The position numbers were made by a program, and so were the translations under genes. 64,000 nt of DNA from Trebouxia sp. TZW2008 (Eukaryota; Chlorophyta; Trebouxiophyceae; Trebouxiales; Trebouxiaceae), in NCBI GenBank assembly GCA_002118135.1, contig BDIU01000217.1, forward strand, positions 62,001-126,000, written 5' to 3'. The notes beneath the pieces were generated by a model. The model did no database searches. It was not told the origin of the DNA and saw only the letters and a list, made by a program, of their open reading frames with translations. This document shows, piece after piece, positions 11,926 to 24,200 of this stretch. The stretch's first letter is position 1. Every line of letters begins with the position of its first letter.

Positions 11926-13471
11926 CAAAGCCCCACACTCATTATCTCTGCAGCTTATTATCTCTGCAGCTCAAGGTGCTTGATGTGCCACATTTGCCAG
12001 GTTTGCAGCTTGAATTGGTCACTTTCTGACTTGTAGCTTGTGGCGACTTTTGCAAAACTGAGTGCCAACTTGTGAGCGCAACTTCATCTAGTGCTCTTCA
12101 TGCTGCAGGGACAAACGTATCAACTCAGAGGCTGCATGCGACGTGACGATGCCGGCAGCCACTGGGAAAAGGTAGTCTCACACAGCAATTTTATAGGCAA
12201 AGACGGTACGCTAGCTAGGTACCTCAATCCTCAAGCTGCTTCAAACCCCTGCTCCCAAGTGTGGAGCAATTGTGGTCCACTAACCCTGAGGCAGCCATTA
12301 TTGATTATTGATATCTGCTCAAGGTCACAAAAACAATAAATGATGCCCAACACTTTTCAGCCAGTTAATACTAATTGCTTGTTACAGCCCTTGAATGCTT
12401 TGAACTCAAAGTACGCTTAGCTTAGATCCTACAGTCCTCTGCTGGCTGAGCATGTGAAGGCGTAAAGCCAGACATGGCATGCTCACCACGCAGCCTTCAA
12501 GATTTTGTTTGCAGTACTAGTAGTAGTACAGTGCGTAGCAAATAAGATGGCATGAAAGCATGTTAGCCAGAAACAGTGTGATTGTCTGCGGCTGTCTTTA
12601 GACTGCGCCAATATACTTCTATAGAATCCTCATAGCTAGGACCTTGCAACTGGTCCTCAGTGCTCAGATGCTTTGCAAGCCCATGACATGTCTTGGATAG
12701 CTTACAGTTTGATACAGGTCTTGCATAGCTTACAGTCTCCAACTTGTCTAGCTGTTGGTCAAGGTCTTGCATAGCCAACAGTCTCCAATGTGTACAGCTG
12801 TTGCAGCTGAGACTGCGATGTTCAGCAGCCATTTGCATTGCTAAGACATGCATTGGGGCATTGATGTCTGTTTGGATGCTTAGACTGCTTGCAGAGGCTG
12901 ATTGAACAGCACGATGTAAAGTGACTGCAACTTGAACTTGGCATTAAGCGAACAAACTCCCAACTCAACTTGCCAGTAGCTGAAATAAGTGGCCACCACA
13001 ACAGCACCAATGCCATATGCATATGGTGCATGATGTTCGGCTTTCAAGCAGGCACTGCCAAGTATGCTGGGCACATAGTTCACACGCTGCAAGCATGGCA
13101 GATTTTGAGGCATGCTGCCAAGATCATGATGGCGCATGGATAGCGGGTCTTCAAGCAATCATTGCAAATCAAGAGCACAGATAGCACGCCTTGCAAACTT
13201 GGTCTGCTGCTCTCATGCCTAAGTGGACTTCGATGGTCTGAAGGCATGCTGCAAAGATTGGACGCGTGGCCTGTCCAGGTGGGCCTCATGCCAGCAAGGC
13301 AATGCAGCTTCATCGTAGCACTGCCTGTGTTGGTTGGCGTTAGATTCCGCTAACCTTCTAGCAACTGCTCAAAGGGCATCCTCGTGTCTTACTGGGACAC
13401 AGTTTGCTGTTGCGCTTCGACCGTTGCAATCAAAGAAACTGCTTTGTCAACGCTCAAGTAAATCGTTCATC
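11926..13471. other. spacer with no supported gene
   Basis: Apart from the possible exon near 12109-12171 and a short tandem repeat at 12692-12806, nothing convincing was found. Short open stretches on both strands lack codon-like composition or splice context. Confidence 0.35.
12692..12806. repeat. short tandem repeat, about 46-nt unit
   Basis: Units share GGTCTTGCATAGC..ACAGTCTCCAA followed by T-G-rich sequence (about 12718-12760 and 12764-12806), with a weaker copy from 12692. No coding function seen. Confidence 0.6.
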
Positions 13472-14678
13472 ATGGTTTTTGGCTGGGGTACGTGCTATGA
13501 TCGCTGCTGATGGCTTGTATGCAGGCGCGGCATCGGTCGCCGATGGGACGCAGCAATGTGTGATGCTGCCATCTATGTTTTGGAGATGCTGTGCAGGTGG
13601 TGACAATCACGAGGAGGCATACAATGCCGTATACGACGACAACAACCCACCCTACGATGATGACAACAAGGCAAAGTTCAGCCATGAGGCTGTTGGAGGT
13701 AAGACATTTTGCAATACGCTTTGGGCTAGCATTATCGATCGTGTTCTTTTGTGAATGAGCAGCTTTTGACAAGAAATCGACACCTCGATCGATGTGCAGG
13801 AGCCGCAGCGTTCTTCGCCATGCGTGAGTACGAGAAGCATCAGTCTGCCAACGGACAGCCTCCTAGCCACCAGTTTGCAAAGGAGCTGATGGCTGGCATT
13901 GCCGGCGCCGAGGTACAGGGTCTTTTCCGATGCATCAGCCTTTGACACAGTATCAAAGAATTGCAGTCTAGCTTGCGTGTGCACCAGTTAAGCATAGCAT
14001 TCTCTGTGCCTCCATTTGTCTGTTTGGCACATCTGTGTTGCAAGGATGTGCTGCTAGCCACATTTGGAAGTGCTTGCTCAGAACCACCCACTTACAGTCT
14101 GTCAGCTTCAGCAACTTCCATGACCTATTTCGCATGTTGTACCTCCCCTGATGTGGTTGCATGCAAGTGAGGTGCATTACACCAAACAGGTCATGCAGGC
14201 TGCTGGGCATCAAGCAAATGGCCTCAACCAGCCAGTGCACCTATTCTTCACAAGCCATGGTCATGTCAGCCAATACATATTGCCAAGTGCTGCACAAGCT
14301 CTGATGGGTGTTTCCATGGAGCATTGGTATGGGTGTTTCCATGAAGCATTGGTATGGGTGTTGGGTTTGCATGCTGCTCAGCATAGCATTGATGATCATC
14401 ATCATCATTCCCATCCTCTTTTTGGCACAGGCATGCACATGTGCACATCATGCTTGCTGCTCCGTCTGCAGGTTGACAGGCTGGCTGAGACCAAGGGTAT
14501 GGACTACCTTGACAAGGAGAAGGCAAAGCGCCAAGCCAAGCAGCAGGCAGAGCAGCTGTATGACCAGAACTACGGCAACCAGGACCTGGGCGGTGGTGGC
14601 GGTGGCAACTGGGATGGCGTCAGGGACAACTACCAGCAGCAGTATGGTGACAGCTACCAGCACGGCGGCTACTACTAG
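13472..14678 (+). CDS. CipC/DUF3759-like protein 1
   Basis: Homologue of the CipC-like antibiotic-response/DUF3759 family, small soluble proteins best known from fungi and also present in some bacteria; the molecular function is not established. Exons: 13472-13487, 13597-13698, 13800-13912, 14472-14678, all phases consistent, 145 aa. Hallmarks in order: an acidic Tyr/Asn-rich N-terminus, AKFSHEAVGG, AAFFAMREYEKHQ, NGQPPSHQFAKELMAGIAGAE, and an acidic-basic helix LAETKGMDYLDKEKAKR. It ends in a short Gly/Tyr/Gln-rich tail. The first exon is only 16 nt (MVFGW plus one base) but is matched by an equivalent first exon in the neighbouring paralogue. A TGTAA poly(A)-type signal of green algae lies at 14715-14719. 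Confidence 0.88.
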
Positions 14679-14712
14679 AGTAGACAGCACTGCGGCTACT
14701 ACTAGAGTAGAC
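14665..14712 (+). repeat. 21-nt direct repeat across the CipC-like 1 stop codon
   Basis: GCGGCTACTACTAGAGTAGAC occurs at 14665-14685 and again at 14692-14712. The first copy contains the last codons and the TAG stop. Confidence 0.9.
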
Positions 14713-15608
14713 TGTGTAACCCTTGAGACTTGTGCTAGCAAGGCTATCTACCGCCAATGCTCTGCCTTTGATTAAACAGGCAATGGTAGAAACAGTTTGA
14801 TAGCACATCTGCAATATGAGGCTGATAAAGCTGCAAACATCAGCCATACTGACTAGTGCAGAGGTGTACTGTTTGTAGTTTCAGCAGCCTCACAATATGA
14901 TGGCAGCACTGTGTATTGTAAGCCCTGTGTGGAACACAGTACATGATGTTCTCACCAACAATCAAGGGATGACCTCACTTGTAAGAGTTTAGTCACTCCA
15001 TTGCAAGCCTTCTGGCTGCAGTGCAGTTCTGGCTATTCTGTCATTGGACTGCACAGCTCATGTGACAACGCATAACAAACTGCAACATGCCAGCAGGATG
15101 ACCTAATCAGCTCGACTCAAAAGTCAAGCCAGCATGCCAGGCAAAGCAGATTGTTGTTTGGCAAAAAGTGTACGGTGAAATGTCAATTAATAGTGCATGT
15201 ACCGTTGGTGTGAGCTGACGTGTGTGCCAGGACTGACTTTCCAACGAAGCAGCATTATGGATTAGATGGACAGTTGCATCAGATACATAGCTCAATAGTC
15301 AATCAATTGATATCAAAGCCAACACACCTCAACAGCAACTGTACAATCTGTGTCCTGTACAAAATTGTGCGGCACATGCACCATTCTGATTGTGGGTGAT
15401 GTCACAGACACTCTCAATGCCTTCGAGTCGCCAACACACTGCTTGTGCCAGCCTGTAAGGTTAGGCAATGCCAGCTTCCAGATGGAAGCTGCAACACCAA
15501 TCGATTCATCTTCTCGCAGATCCTGTTCTAGACAGCTGAGCCGGATCGTTTCAGCAATTCTTCCCAAAACAGTACACCCATTGAGCAGCGCAAAAGCTCT
15601 GAGCAACC
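14679..15608. other. spacer between the two CipC-like genes
   Basis: No supported exon or RNA gene. Apart from the 3' repeat and the TGTAA signal of the upstream gene nothing stands out; the right part is the presumed promoter of CipC-like gene 2. Confidence 0.35.
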
Positions 15609-17303
15609 ATGGTGTTCGGCTTCGGCGGCGATGATGGTACGTCTCTGAGAGTCCCTGCGTTGGCGCATCCACAAGACATACTCGTCTCTCACGCACCTGT
15701 AGTTGATAGCGTCGCTTCTATGCAGACGACAATGAGCGACACTACGACAATGTGTACAACAAGCCGCACGAGGGTAGCTTGACACATGAAGCTCTCGGAG
15801 GTACGCTTTTAAGCGGACCATCAGATCTGATGGCATCGATTTTTGATGCTCTCCCCCGACAGTTGACTTGAGCCCTTTGTCGCTTAGGTGGTGCTGCCTT
15901 CTTTGCCATGCGGGAGTACGAGAAGCACCAAGCCGCAAACGGGCATCCACCAAGCCACGCTTTCGCCAAGGAGCTGCTGGCTGGGATTGCTGCAGCAGAG
16001 GTATCTGACGCCCAGCCGACTGCCTGCTGCTGCAGCATGAAGCATTGTCCACACCATTATGCCATGCAGAACGCATGCAGCAAGAATACACAGCGCGTGC
16101 GTCGTGTCCATACGCACAAATGGTCGCTGGTTAACTGACATACTGAGCTGTGTATCTCGCCATATGGTTCATCTGTAATGCATGATCATGAACCAATGCA
16201 TGAGTAGCTCAATCACAAGAGCAACAAGCAAACAGTCAAGCAGTGAAGAAGACACACCCATCAAAATGCAGTGTAATACAGGTTGAACATGCAAATCAAC
16301 ATGGAATGTCGTGCTTGCAGGTTGACAAGCTGGTTGAGACCAAGGGGCTAGACTACATGGACAGGGAGAAGGCCAAGAGACATGCAAAGCAACAGGCCGA
16401 GCAGATGTATGACCAGCAATACGGTGGCCGTGACATTCAGGGCGGTGGCGGCGGCAACTGGGGCAACCTCGGCAACCAGTATGGTGTCGGAGGTGGAGGT
16501 ATTGGCATCATTTGTTTTTCATCATGCGTTTTGTGGAAAGAAAGAAGGAAGGTTTTCATGGTCTGCCTATCCAACGAGGCTGATTGCATGTGCCATGTAT
16601 TGGCAATGACTACATGTCTTTCATGTTCAGGCAACTTGTACAAAGTGGCCAATGTATGGCTGCTGCACTGGCTGAATTGCTCAACTTGTTGCTTTTGGAA
16701 ATGAGTGCGCGCCTGAGACTGTTGCATGCTGACTTTGCCACTTCCATCAGTGTATCTTCATTTGTACTGTTGCGACACTTAACCTTGCCCAGACTGTTTA
16801 GGCAGACTGAGACAAATCTAAGACGTCGGTGCAGCTGGAGGAAGGCACTTTCATTTGGCACAATGGCGCTGTCAAGTCTTGAGAGTTGTCACAGCAAGGA
16901 ACTTGCCTAGAAATGAGCCCAATAGATTGTGCGCAGAACATGTTTGCAGAACATACCTTTCATGGGCACATCCTGCCATGTTGCATCACGCCCACATGAC
17001 GTCTCGAAATCGCATGCAAACAATCTGTCAACACTCTTCTGCTGGTATGCTGCAGGTGGGTACGGCGGTGGTGGCGGATATGGTGGTGGCGGTGGTGGCT
17101 ATGACCAAGGCGGCTACGGTGGCGGTGGCGGAGGCGGAGGCTATGGCCAGCAAGGTGGTTATGGTGGTCAACAGGGTGGTTACGGTGGTCAGCAAGGTGG
17201 TTACGGTGGCGGCGGTGGGTATGGTGGGGGCCAAGAGGGCTATGGGGGTGGACCCCCTCCTGAGGGCCACCACCACCATCACCATGGCGGTGGAGGGTTC
17301 TAA
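15609..17303 (+). CDS. CipC/DUF3759-like protein 2 with Gly-rich His-tract tail
   Basis: Paralogue of the gene at 13472. Exons: 15609-15636, 15726-15800, 15888-16000, 16321-16498, 17056-17303; phases 1,1,0,1; 213 aa. Exon 3 is 113 nt in both genes. The core motifs are the same: THEALGGGAAFFAMREYEKH, NGHPPSHAFAKELLAGIAAAE, and KLVETKGLDYMDREKAKRH. An extra fifth exon (about 82 residues) encodes a Gly/Tyr/Gln-rich low-complexity tail built from GGYGGGGGYGG and GQQGGYGG units, ending PPPEGHHHHHHGGGGF. Such tails are typical of cell-wall, RNA-binding or phase-separating glycine-rich proteins; which applies is unknown. The long intron before exon 5 (557 nt) could allow a short isoform ending after exon 4. 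Confidence 0.87.
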
Positions 17304-18296
17304 ATACTGTCATTTCAGCACAAAAAGAGCCTGCCAGCTCATTTGAGTATACATAAGAAGTAGAAGTCAGACCGAAGTTCTGCACTGATTGACTACAGAC
17401 CCTGCTGCAATCAGTGCAGCTGCTATATGTCTAGGCAGAGTGTTAGATGACTGCAACGAATTGATGCAGGACAGCTTATTATACAGACGACACCATGATG
17501 AGCGCATGCAGTCTGATCATGCTCCCAGATTTGATTGCATGAAGTCTGAAGGTGTCAATGCTTAGCAAGGTCACGACTGAAAGTCACACACCGGTAATTT
17601 TTGTCAATGCATGTGCTCTTACCTTGCATACAATCGCCAGTGCTCGTATGCATTTTGCGGACAACGCATCTCATAGATACTACCGTAGGAGTCAAAGAGC
17701 CTGATGACTGCGCGTTGCAAGCATAACGTGCCAGAAGGTGGCTGGGTATTCAAAGGTCAATTTGAAATTTGACCATTGACGACAGGCATTGACAGACCAG
17801 TGTTGTCAAGCTAAGGAATGGCTCATACTGTATTTACAGAATACATGCATAATAATTGCCGCAGAATCACTGTCCATGCAAAGTGATGGCACAGGCAATG
17901 TTGACATCAACACTGATCTAGAAGAAGAAAGGCATGCACGGTTGTGCCAAGCCCAACCTGACGTTCAAATACACTGCACAGCTTGCTAAATTGTCTTGCA
18001 TAACTGCACGGCTGACAGATATTTCACACAGTCCAACACCAGGCCAAGCGTCATATAAAAGCAAGCAAAGATGCTTGGACCATCACAAAACTCTTGTCTG
18101 CAATGCTTAATTTTCAAGGCATAGCAACCGCATGGGGATCACATGCCTATCATGATCACTGCACCATATATGTTTTTGGAACAGACCCATTCAGCACTGT
18201 CCGCTGTTTGCTTCTGCCACATGCTGCATAACATCAAACCAGCTACTGCTTGCAGCAGCGATGATCAACATCTGTTTGCAGTTTGTGTCTCTCAGA
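17304..18296. other. convergent spacer between CipC-like gene 2 (+) and the CAX gene (-)
   Basis: Both neighbours end here, so it holds two 3' UTRs. A TATAAAA string at 18054-18060 is not followed by a recognisable gene. No tRNA-like B box was found. Confidence 0.35.
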
Positions 18297-21200
18297 TCAG
18301 AAAAGCAGACGCCTTTCAGTGGGCGTTGTTGTGGAATTGGCAACAGCTGGTGTCCTGCTTGCTGAACTACCGTAGCCTTGATCTACATTGCCATGCACAA
18401 AGCCAAACAGCAGCGCTATGAGGACATAGGTGCCCACCAATTGAAGACCCATCATCCAGTTTGATTGCCCATCTGCAAACAACAGCAGCCTCGGTGTCAA
18501 TTTGGAGCCAGCCAGACAAGGGACTGGCACAAGCATTTGTGCAAAGGCAAGCAACGCTTTGTGCAACATCTGAGGCATTGAAAAGACACATACCCACAAG
18601 AACGCAGCCATCACAGGTGCAGAGCCCATGTACAATCACAGAGTCAGGTCTCCAGCCGCAAACAAACTTTAAGTTGCTGAGCAGTGCAAGCTATCAGACA
18701 CGATCAAACAAAGCACCATCAGCAAGACCGCCAGAGAATGAAATCAGTGACATGACCACAGAATTTACCCACCTGAGGACACAAAGTGGGCATGGATGAC
18801 AGACAGGGTCAAGATGAGGATGAGGAACGGGTCCAGATCCAGTGAGAACTCTTTGCCAATTGCCCACCTGCAAACACAGAATATGCGTAATCAACCAGTC
18901 AACCAATCAATCAATCAATCAGTCAACCAATGACATCTGTTGCTTGTAAAACAAGCACTTCCTTGCCAAGGGGTCTCTTTCAAGCATGATGGAGATGTCA
19001 AACATGAGCACAGTCGCAGAACTGTGTGGGCATTGTTACTGTCCTTTACATGCAGCATGTGACAAGCTGAGCTCTCATACCTACGTTGCCACAGCAGGAC
19101 CTGATGGAGCTGAGAATACATCAGCAAGAAATGACAAAGTGCAGAGATCTTTTTTCAAAGCAGCCTAGCCAGCATGGGCAACAGGCAGCACAAATTCAGC
19201 AAATTGTAGTCTCAGCACAAAAGATAGACGGCAACATGAGCATATCCAACCTGCACACCCAATGAGCACCAAAATGGGCAGCAACAAGATGGCAATCTGA
19301 ATACAGGAGTCAAAACGGAACATCAATGACTCAATACATAGGGTTGTCTACAGGCCATAGGATTAATGAGGAAGCTGAACACCAGGATCAGCAGCACAAC
19401 AACAGCAACCTGGATTGAACCCACCACCCTTAGTCACAATGATTCAGCACAGAGGGCAGGGAAGGAAATATATACCCAATGAGCACCAGAACAGGCAGCA
19501 CAAATATTGCAATCTGGATAGAGGATCCAAGCGCAACGCCAATAGCCAGGTCCATCTTGTCTTTGTACGCCACCAACACTGCTGTAATGTGCTCACATGC
19601 ATTGCCGGCAATTGGCAAGATGATCAGTCCCAGGAAAGCTTGGCTCAGGCCAGATTTCTCGCTCACATCTGAAATAGCGTCTGTTAAAAACCTGCAAAGC
19701 AATAGAAAATGGTGATGCTTGAGAGGTGTGGTCACAGCACATTGCTGCCGGCGTCAGTGCTGGAGACGACCAGCACTGCTACAGGCTTGTTGCCAAAGTG
19801 ATGATAGGCCACCAGCACTGAAATAGCGTCTGCTAGAAACCTGCAAAAGCAGCAACAAGAGGTGCTGTGGTGATCTAGACATAAGCCTGTTGGCAATGTG
19901 CAGCTTCACGTTTATGGTCGTTTCTGGACGTTGCGCGGGGGCAGAGCATATGACAAAATGCTGTGCGGTTGGCCACAAGCTTATTGTGACAACAATTGAC
20001 TGAGCCACTGTGACTGCTGCAGAGGAACAACGGGCAGCAGTCGCAACAGAGGGTGAGGGACCAGCATTACGGACATTGCTGAAAGCATGCCAAGCATACT
20101 AGGACCAACCAGTGCACCGATGGCAAAACTGACAAGCTGTTCAGCCATGCAAGCGACAGCTGCTGTTTGCTCAGGCGAGGATGTCATTTTGATTGGCAGC
20201 AACCTCACAAGAGCTGTAGCATACAGCAGCTATGATCAGCATGGTTGGAGCAACTATGAACAGTGGCGTTGCATACAGCACTTGTGATGAGCAACAGTCC
20301 TTTTGGCGTGGCTGCAGCCTTAAGCAAATGAGCAGCATGCCATGCACACTGTCAAGAAAACACATCAGTGCTGTGTAACAATACCTTTGCCTTGAGGCAG
20401 CCTCAAGCAAATTTGACACCAAATTCAAGTGTTGTGCATAGATACTCATGCTTGGCGCCAATGGCAACACTGGCAGTCAGCAAAGTCAGCAACAAAACAG
20501 CTGCAACTCGTGATGCATGTTGTCTGCTTTGGTGGCAAGAATGACACACTCACACCAGCAGCACGGCCAACGACACCTGCTGTTTCTGGCAGAGCCGATG
20601 ACAAGAACAACACTCATGTGCATGCCACACAACTGCAAGGAAAACATTGAGCAGAATGTCATGCACAGGTGTGCTTACCCTGCGTTGATGGCAACCATGA
20701 CAGTTACGCCAGTCAGCCCCCAACTTTGCTGCTGTGAAATACGTGCAACACGAATTTGCACTACTAGAAAATATAGCTTGTTGGCAACAGTTGTACTTAC
20801 TCTGCACTAATAGCAACAATCACAGTCACGCTGGACAGGCCAATAACAGCTGCTGCCAGTGAGAAACAGGTTGGAGCAAAGACAGTTGTAGCAGGTTGGA
20901 TGTAGTGCACTTGCTCTCTGCACTAGTAGCAGTCAACAATCAATGGCTTCATAAATGTGACAGTCTGGAAGTACGTACTCTGCACTGATGGCAACAATGA
21001 CAGTCACGCCAGTCAGGCCAATCACGGCGGCTGTGAGGGACATGACAGGCTCCTCTTCATCTTCCTCTTCACCGCTGAACATGGCCCTGTGGGTCTTCAG
21101 CTGGAAGAAGAGGTATGCCACATACCTGTACCAAGGTGTGACTAATAAGACTAACAGCTGCAATGAGTCAGGGCACCCTACACGGACTGCAATGAAAAAC

Positions 21201-24200
21201 ACAGGGTGACAGTACACTTGAGCACCAGACCGACAGCATCAAGCACAGATCGACACTGACATTATAAAAGGATCAAGGCTGACACAAATACCAGGGTAAA
21301 GTCCATGCTGTGGATGATGATTTCAATGTTCTCCCCCGCAAGAGGCCTGTACAATTGACAAGCGTGAAGCATGAAACTCACAACAGAGCGCAAACAGGAT
21401 GTTGACTTCAGGCAACAAATCAACAACAACAAGCATGGACTGAAACAAGTCTGGGGCTGACACAAGCTCCACAATGACGGCTGTGCTGTGGCTCATGTTT
21501 CTCACAGACTCATCACTCAGGCTGCTGCAGGAGCAGTTGGCATGTTGACTGATAGCACAAAGTCACCAGCACAAAGTCAACAGCACAAAGTGAACAGCAC
21601 AGAGTGAGGCAGGAACTTACACAAGCACAAGAATGATGGCGGTGCTGTGGCTGATGTTGTTCACAGACTTGTCACTCAGAGTGCTGTAGGAGTAGAGGGC
21701 TGGCGCAGCTGTGGGTATCACAATGGCAATGCACGCCAGGAACAGCAGTGAGCAGGACGCCTTGTTTACTGTAGCGCTGAACTTCTGGGTGTTGAACTTG
21801 TAGCCGCCTATCAGAAAACAACACCCTGCAAAGCAATAGTGCAGTCAGTTCATGTGAACATGAATGCCAACAAGGTGTGAGTTGTGATGCAGCCAAGGCA
21901 CAGCAGCGAGCAAGAGGCCTTGTTCACAATAGCGCTGAAATTCTGGGTGTTGAAAGTGTAATCGCCTATCAGGAAACAACATCCTGCAAAGCAGCAAAGT
22001 TGTGCAGTGAGCAGCAGTGCTGTGAACAGTGCTGTGAATGTGATGTCAACCATGTCAATAAGGGGTGATTCAGAGAGTAGGACAGGTACAGCAGCAAGCA
22101 GAAGGTCTTTTTCCTGATAGCGCTGAACTTGTGGGTACGGAATGTGTAGCCGTCTGTCAGCAAACAGCACCCTGCATTTTAGAGCAGCAGCAGTGTTATG
22201 GACGCCAATATGCATCAATCAGCAATGCAAATGAGGAACAGCAGCAGGCAGGAAGCATACCTAGCACAAGCAGCAGATTGAAAAGGAACGAGCCACACCG
22301 CATAGCATGAATCTTTTTGGTGTGTTATGCACTTAGGCGCATAATGCATGGCATGCCTTCCCAGCACAGGCATCAAGGTGACAATGCATTAGACCCTTTT
22401 CTGAGTGCATCATGAATGAGGGGCGTACCGAGCACAAGCAGCAGATTGGAAAGGATAGACCCCACAAGCGAGGAGGCCACAACGGTGTATAGCCCTTTGG
22501 TGAGGGCCACAATGGAAAGGATGAGCTCCACCACATTGCCAAAAGTGGCATTCAGCAAGCCTCCTACAGTCGGCCCAAATCGTACAGCCAAATCCTCTGT
22601 GATCTCTCCCAGGATGAGAGCCAGGGGAATCAGCCCAATGATGTTCTGCAGGGACAAAGCAGCCATCGACTCACATCCTTGTCTAGTCATTTGGGCATCC
22701 AGCCTGACAAGGTGCAAAGGGTCAGCAGTGCGTTGAGACTGCCAAAATGCCCACACGCAGCAAACGTGCGAAACACCCTCACAGTGACAAAGACCACAAC
22801 ACTGTTGAGATGGCGGAAGCAGAAAGTTGACATCACATTTCTCATGAAAAAGAAGGGCGCACCATGACAGAGATTGAGGCGCTGATTGACTTTGCAGAAG
22901 TGGCCAATCCAGTTGACTGCACCACAGCAAGGACTCACCATGCTGCTTAGTGTTTTGGCAGTAACACACAATCAACACCAAGCACTGAACTAGCCTCATT
23001 ATGGCACTTAAGTAGGCTCACCGTGACAAACACCACGACGCTGTTGACATGGCAGAAGTGGCAGATCCAGCCGACAGGGACAATCAGCAGCATCAGGTTA
23101 AGCCAGCTGGAGGTCAGCAGGCCATACAGCGCCTTGGCATCAGTCTTGCCAGGAATCCACCCTGCACAAGAATGCACATGTAAATTATGGTGTAGGTTTC
23201 ATCTACAAGAGCAAAGTGAGCTGCTGTGGGGAATGGCAGTCAGCGGGCTGTACAGCGCCTTGGGTAGTCTTGCCCAAATCGTACCAACAGAGCAACACAA
23301 CTATGCTTCCATGAATGAGTCAAGACCTTGATTTCCAGATGTCCTCCTTTGCAATGCATGCAGCTGTGGGCGTCTGTCTGTCAATTGCAAGGATGCTTGT
23401 CAGACGTCCTGAGTTTGCTGCTACTGCTGCTGCTGCTACTACCGCCATAAATGCTATGCTTTTTGTGGGGCGGGCATTGCTGCTGCAGCGACTGCTGAAA
23501 CTCTTTGCAAGTTTCTGGACATGCTATAAGCTTCACAGCACATGTTGCAGAGAAAGTAAATTGACGCAGCCTGGCGCACTGGAAGCTGCTCAGAGTGGGC
23601 AAGCTAGGTAGCTTGTCTCTTGCTTGCTGCTGCTGCTGCAGATGCTGCTGAGACTTCTGCTGCCATTCTTGCTGCTTCCACTGATGCTGCTGTCCTGTGT
23701 TTTCCTTCTGCTGCTTTCTTCTGCTGCTTTCTTCTGCTGCTACTGCTGTGCTGCAGACGGCCTAGCTTCACATCAGGTCCAAACTCAATGCCACTTACAG
23801 TTGTGCATTCGCTGACTAAGAAGCCACGCCAGCACCTGAGATCAACTGCTTGCAACCCCATCTGGTTGACACCTTCAAGTTTGACCCAGAGTGAGCCTCA
23901 AGTGACCTGGCAGTATGGCACTGACAGACTGGGACTCCGACACCAGCCACTCATGCTAGACTTGACTGGGAGTGCAGTCTAGGCAGACTGCAGCACTGTT
24001 TGATTGCAAAATTGTAAGCTGCTGACCCACCTCTGCAGGCAAGTGCCTGCTGAGCTCAGGTTGAGAGCAATGAACACCCTCACAATGGTAATCAGTATGA
24101 ATGATCACTGCAAAAGTCAGGTTACAGCTGACCTGGGCGGCGTGACTTTCGTGCAGGCTCAGTTGAAGTGGGTGCAGGAAACGTAGTAGCAGACTCCTTG

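Noticed and set aside
16960..17385. Long minus-strand open frame rich in His/Arg/Thr opposite the Gly-rich exon
   Set aside because: It is the antisense of GGN-rich codons in the CipC-like 2 exon 5 and has no splice context or homology.
18054..18060. TATAAAA as a promoter
   Set aside because: No gene follows on the plus strand and it lies between two convergent gene ends.
23604..23861. Minus-strand Ala/Ser/Lys-rich frame as a CAX exon
   Set aside because: CAX exon 3 joins exon 4 directly in matching phase; the segment is a CTG/CAG-biased intronic tract.
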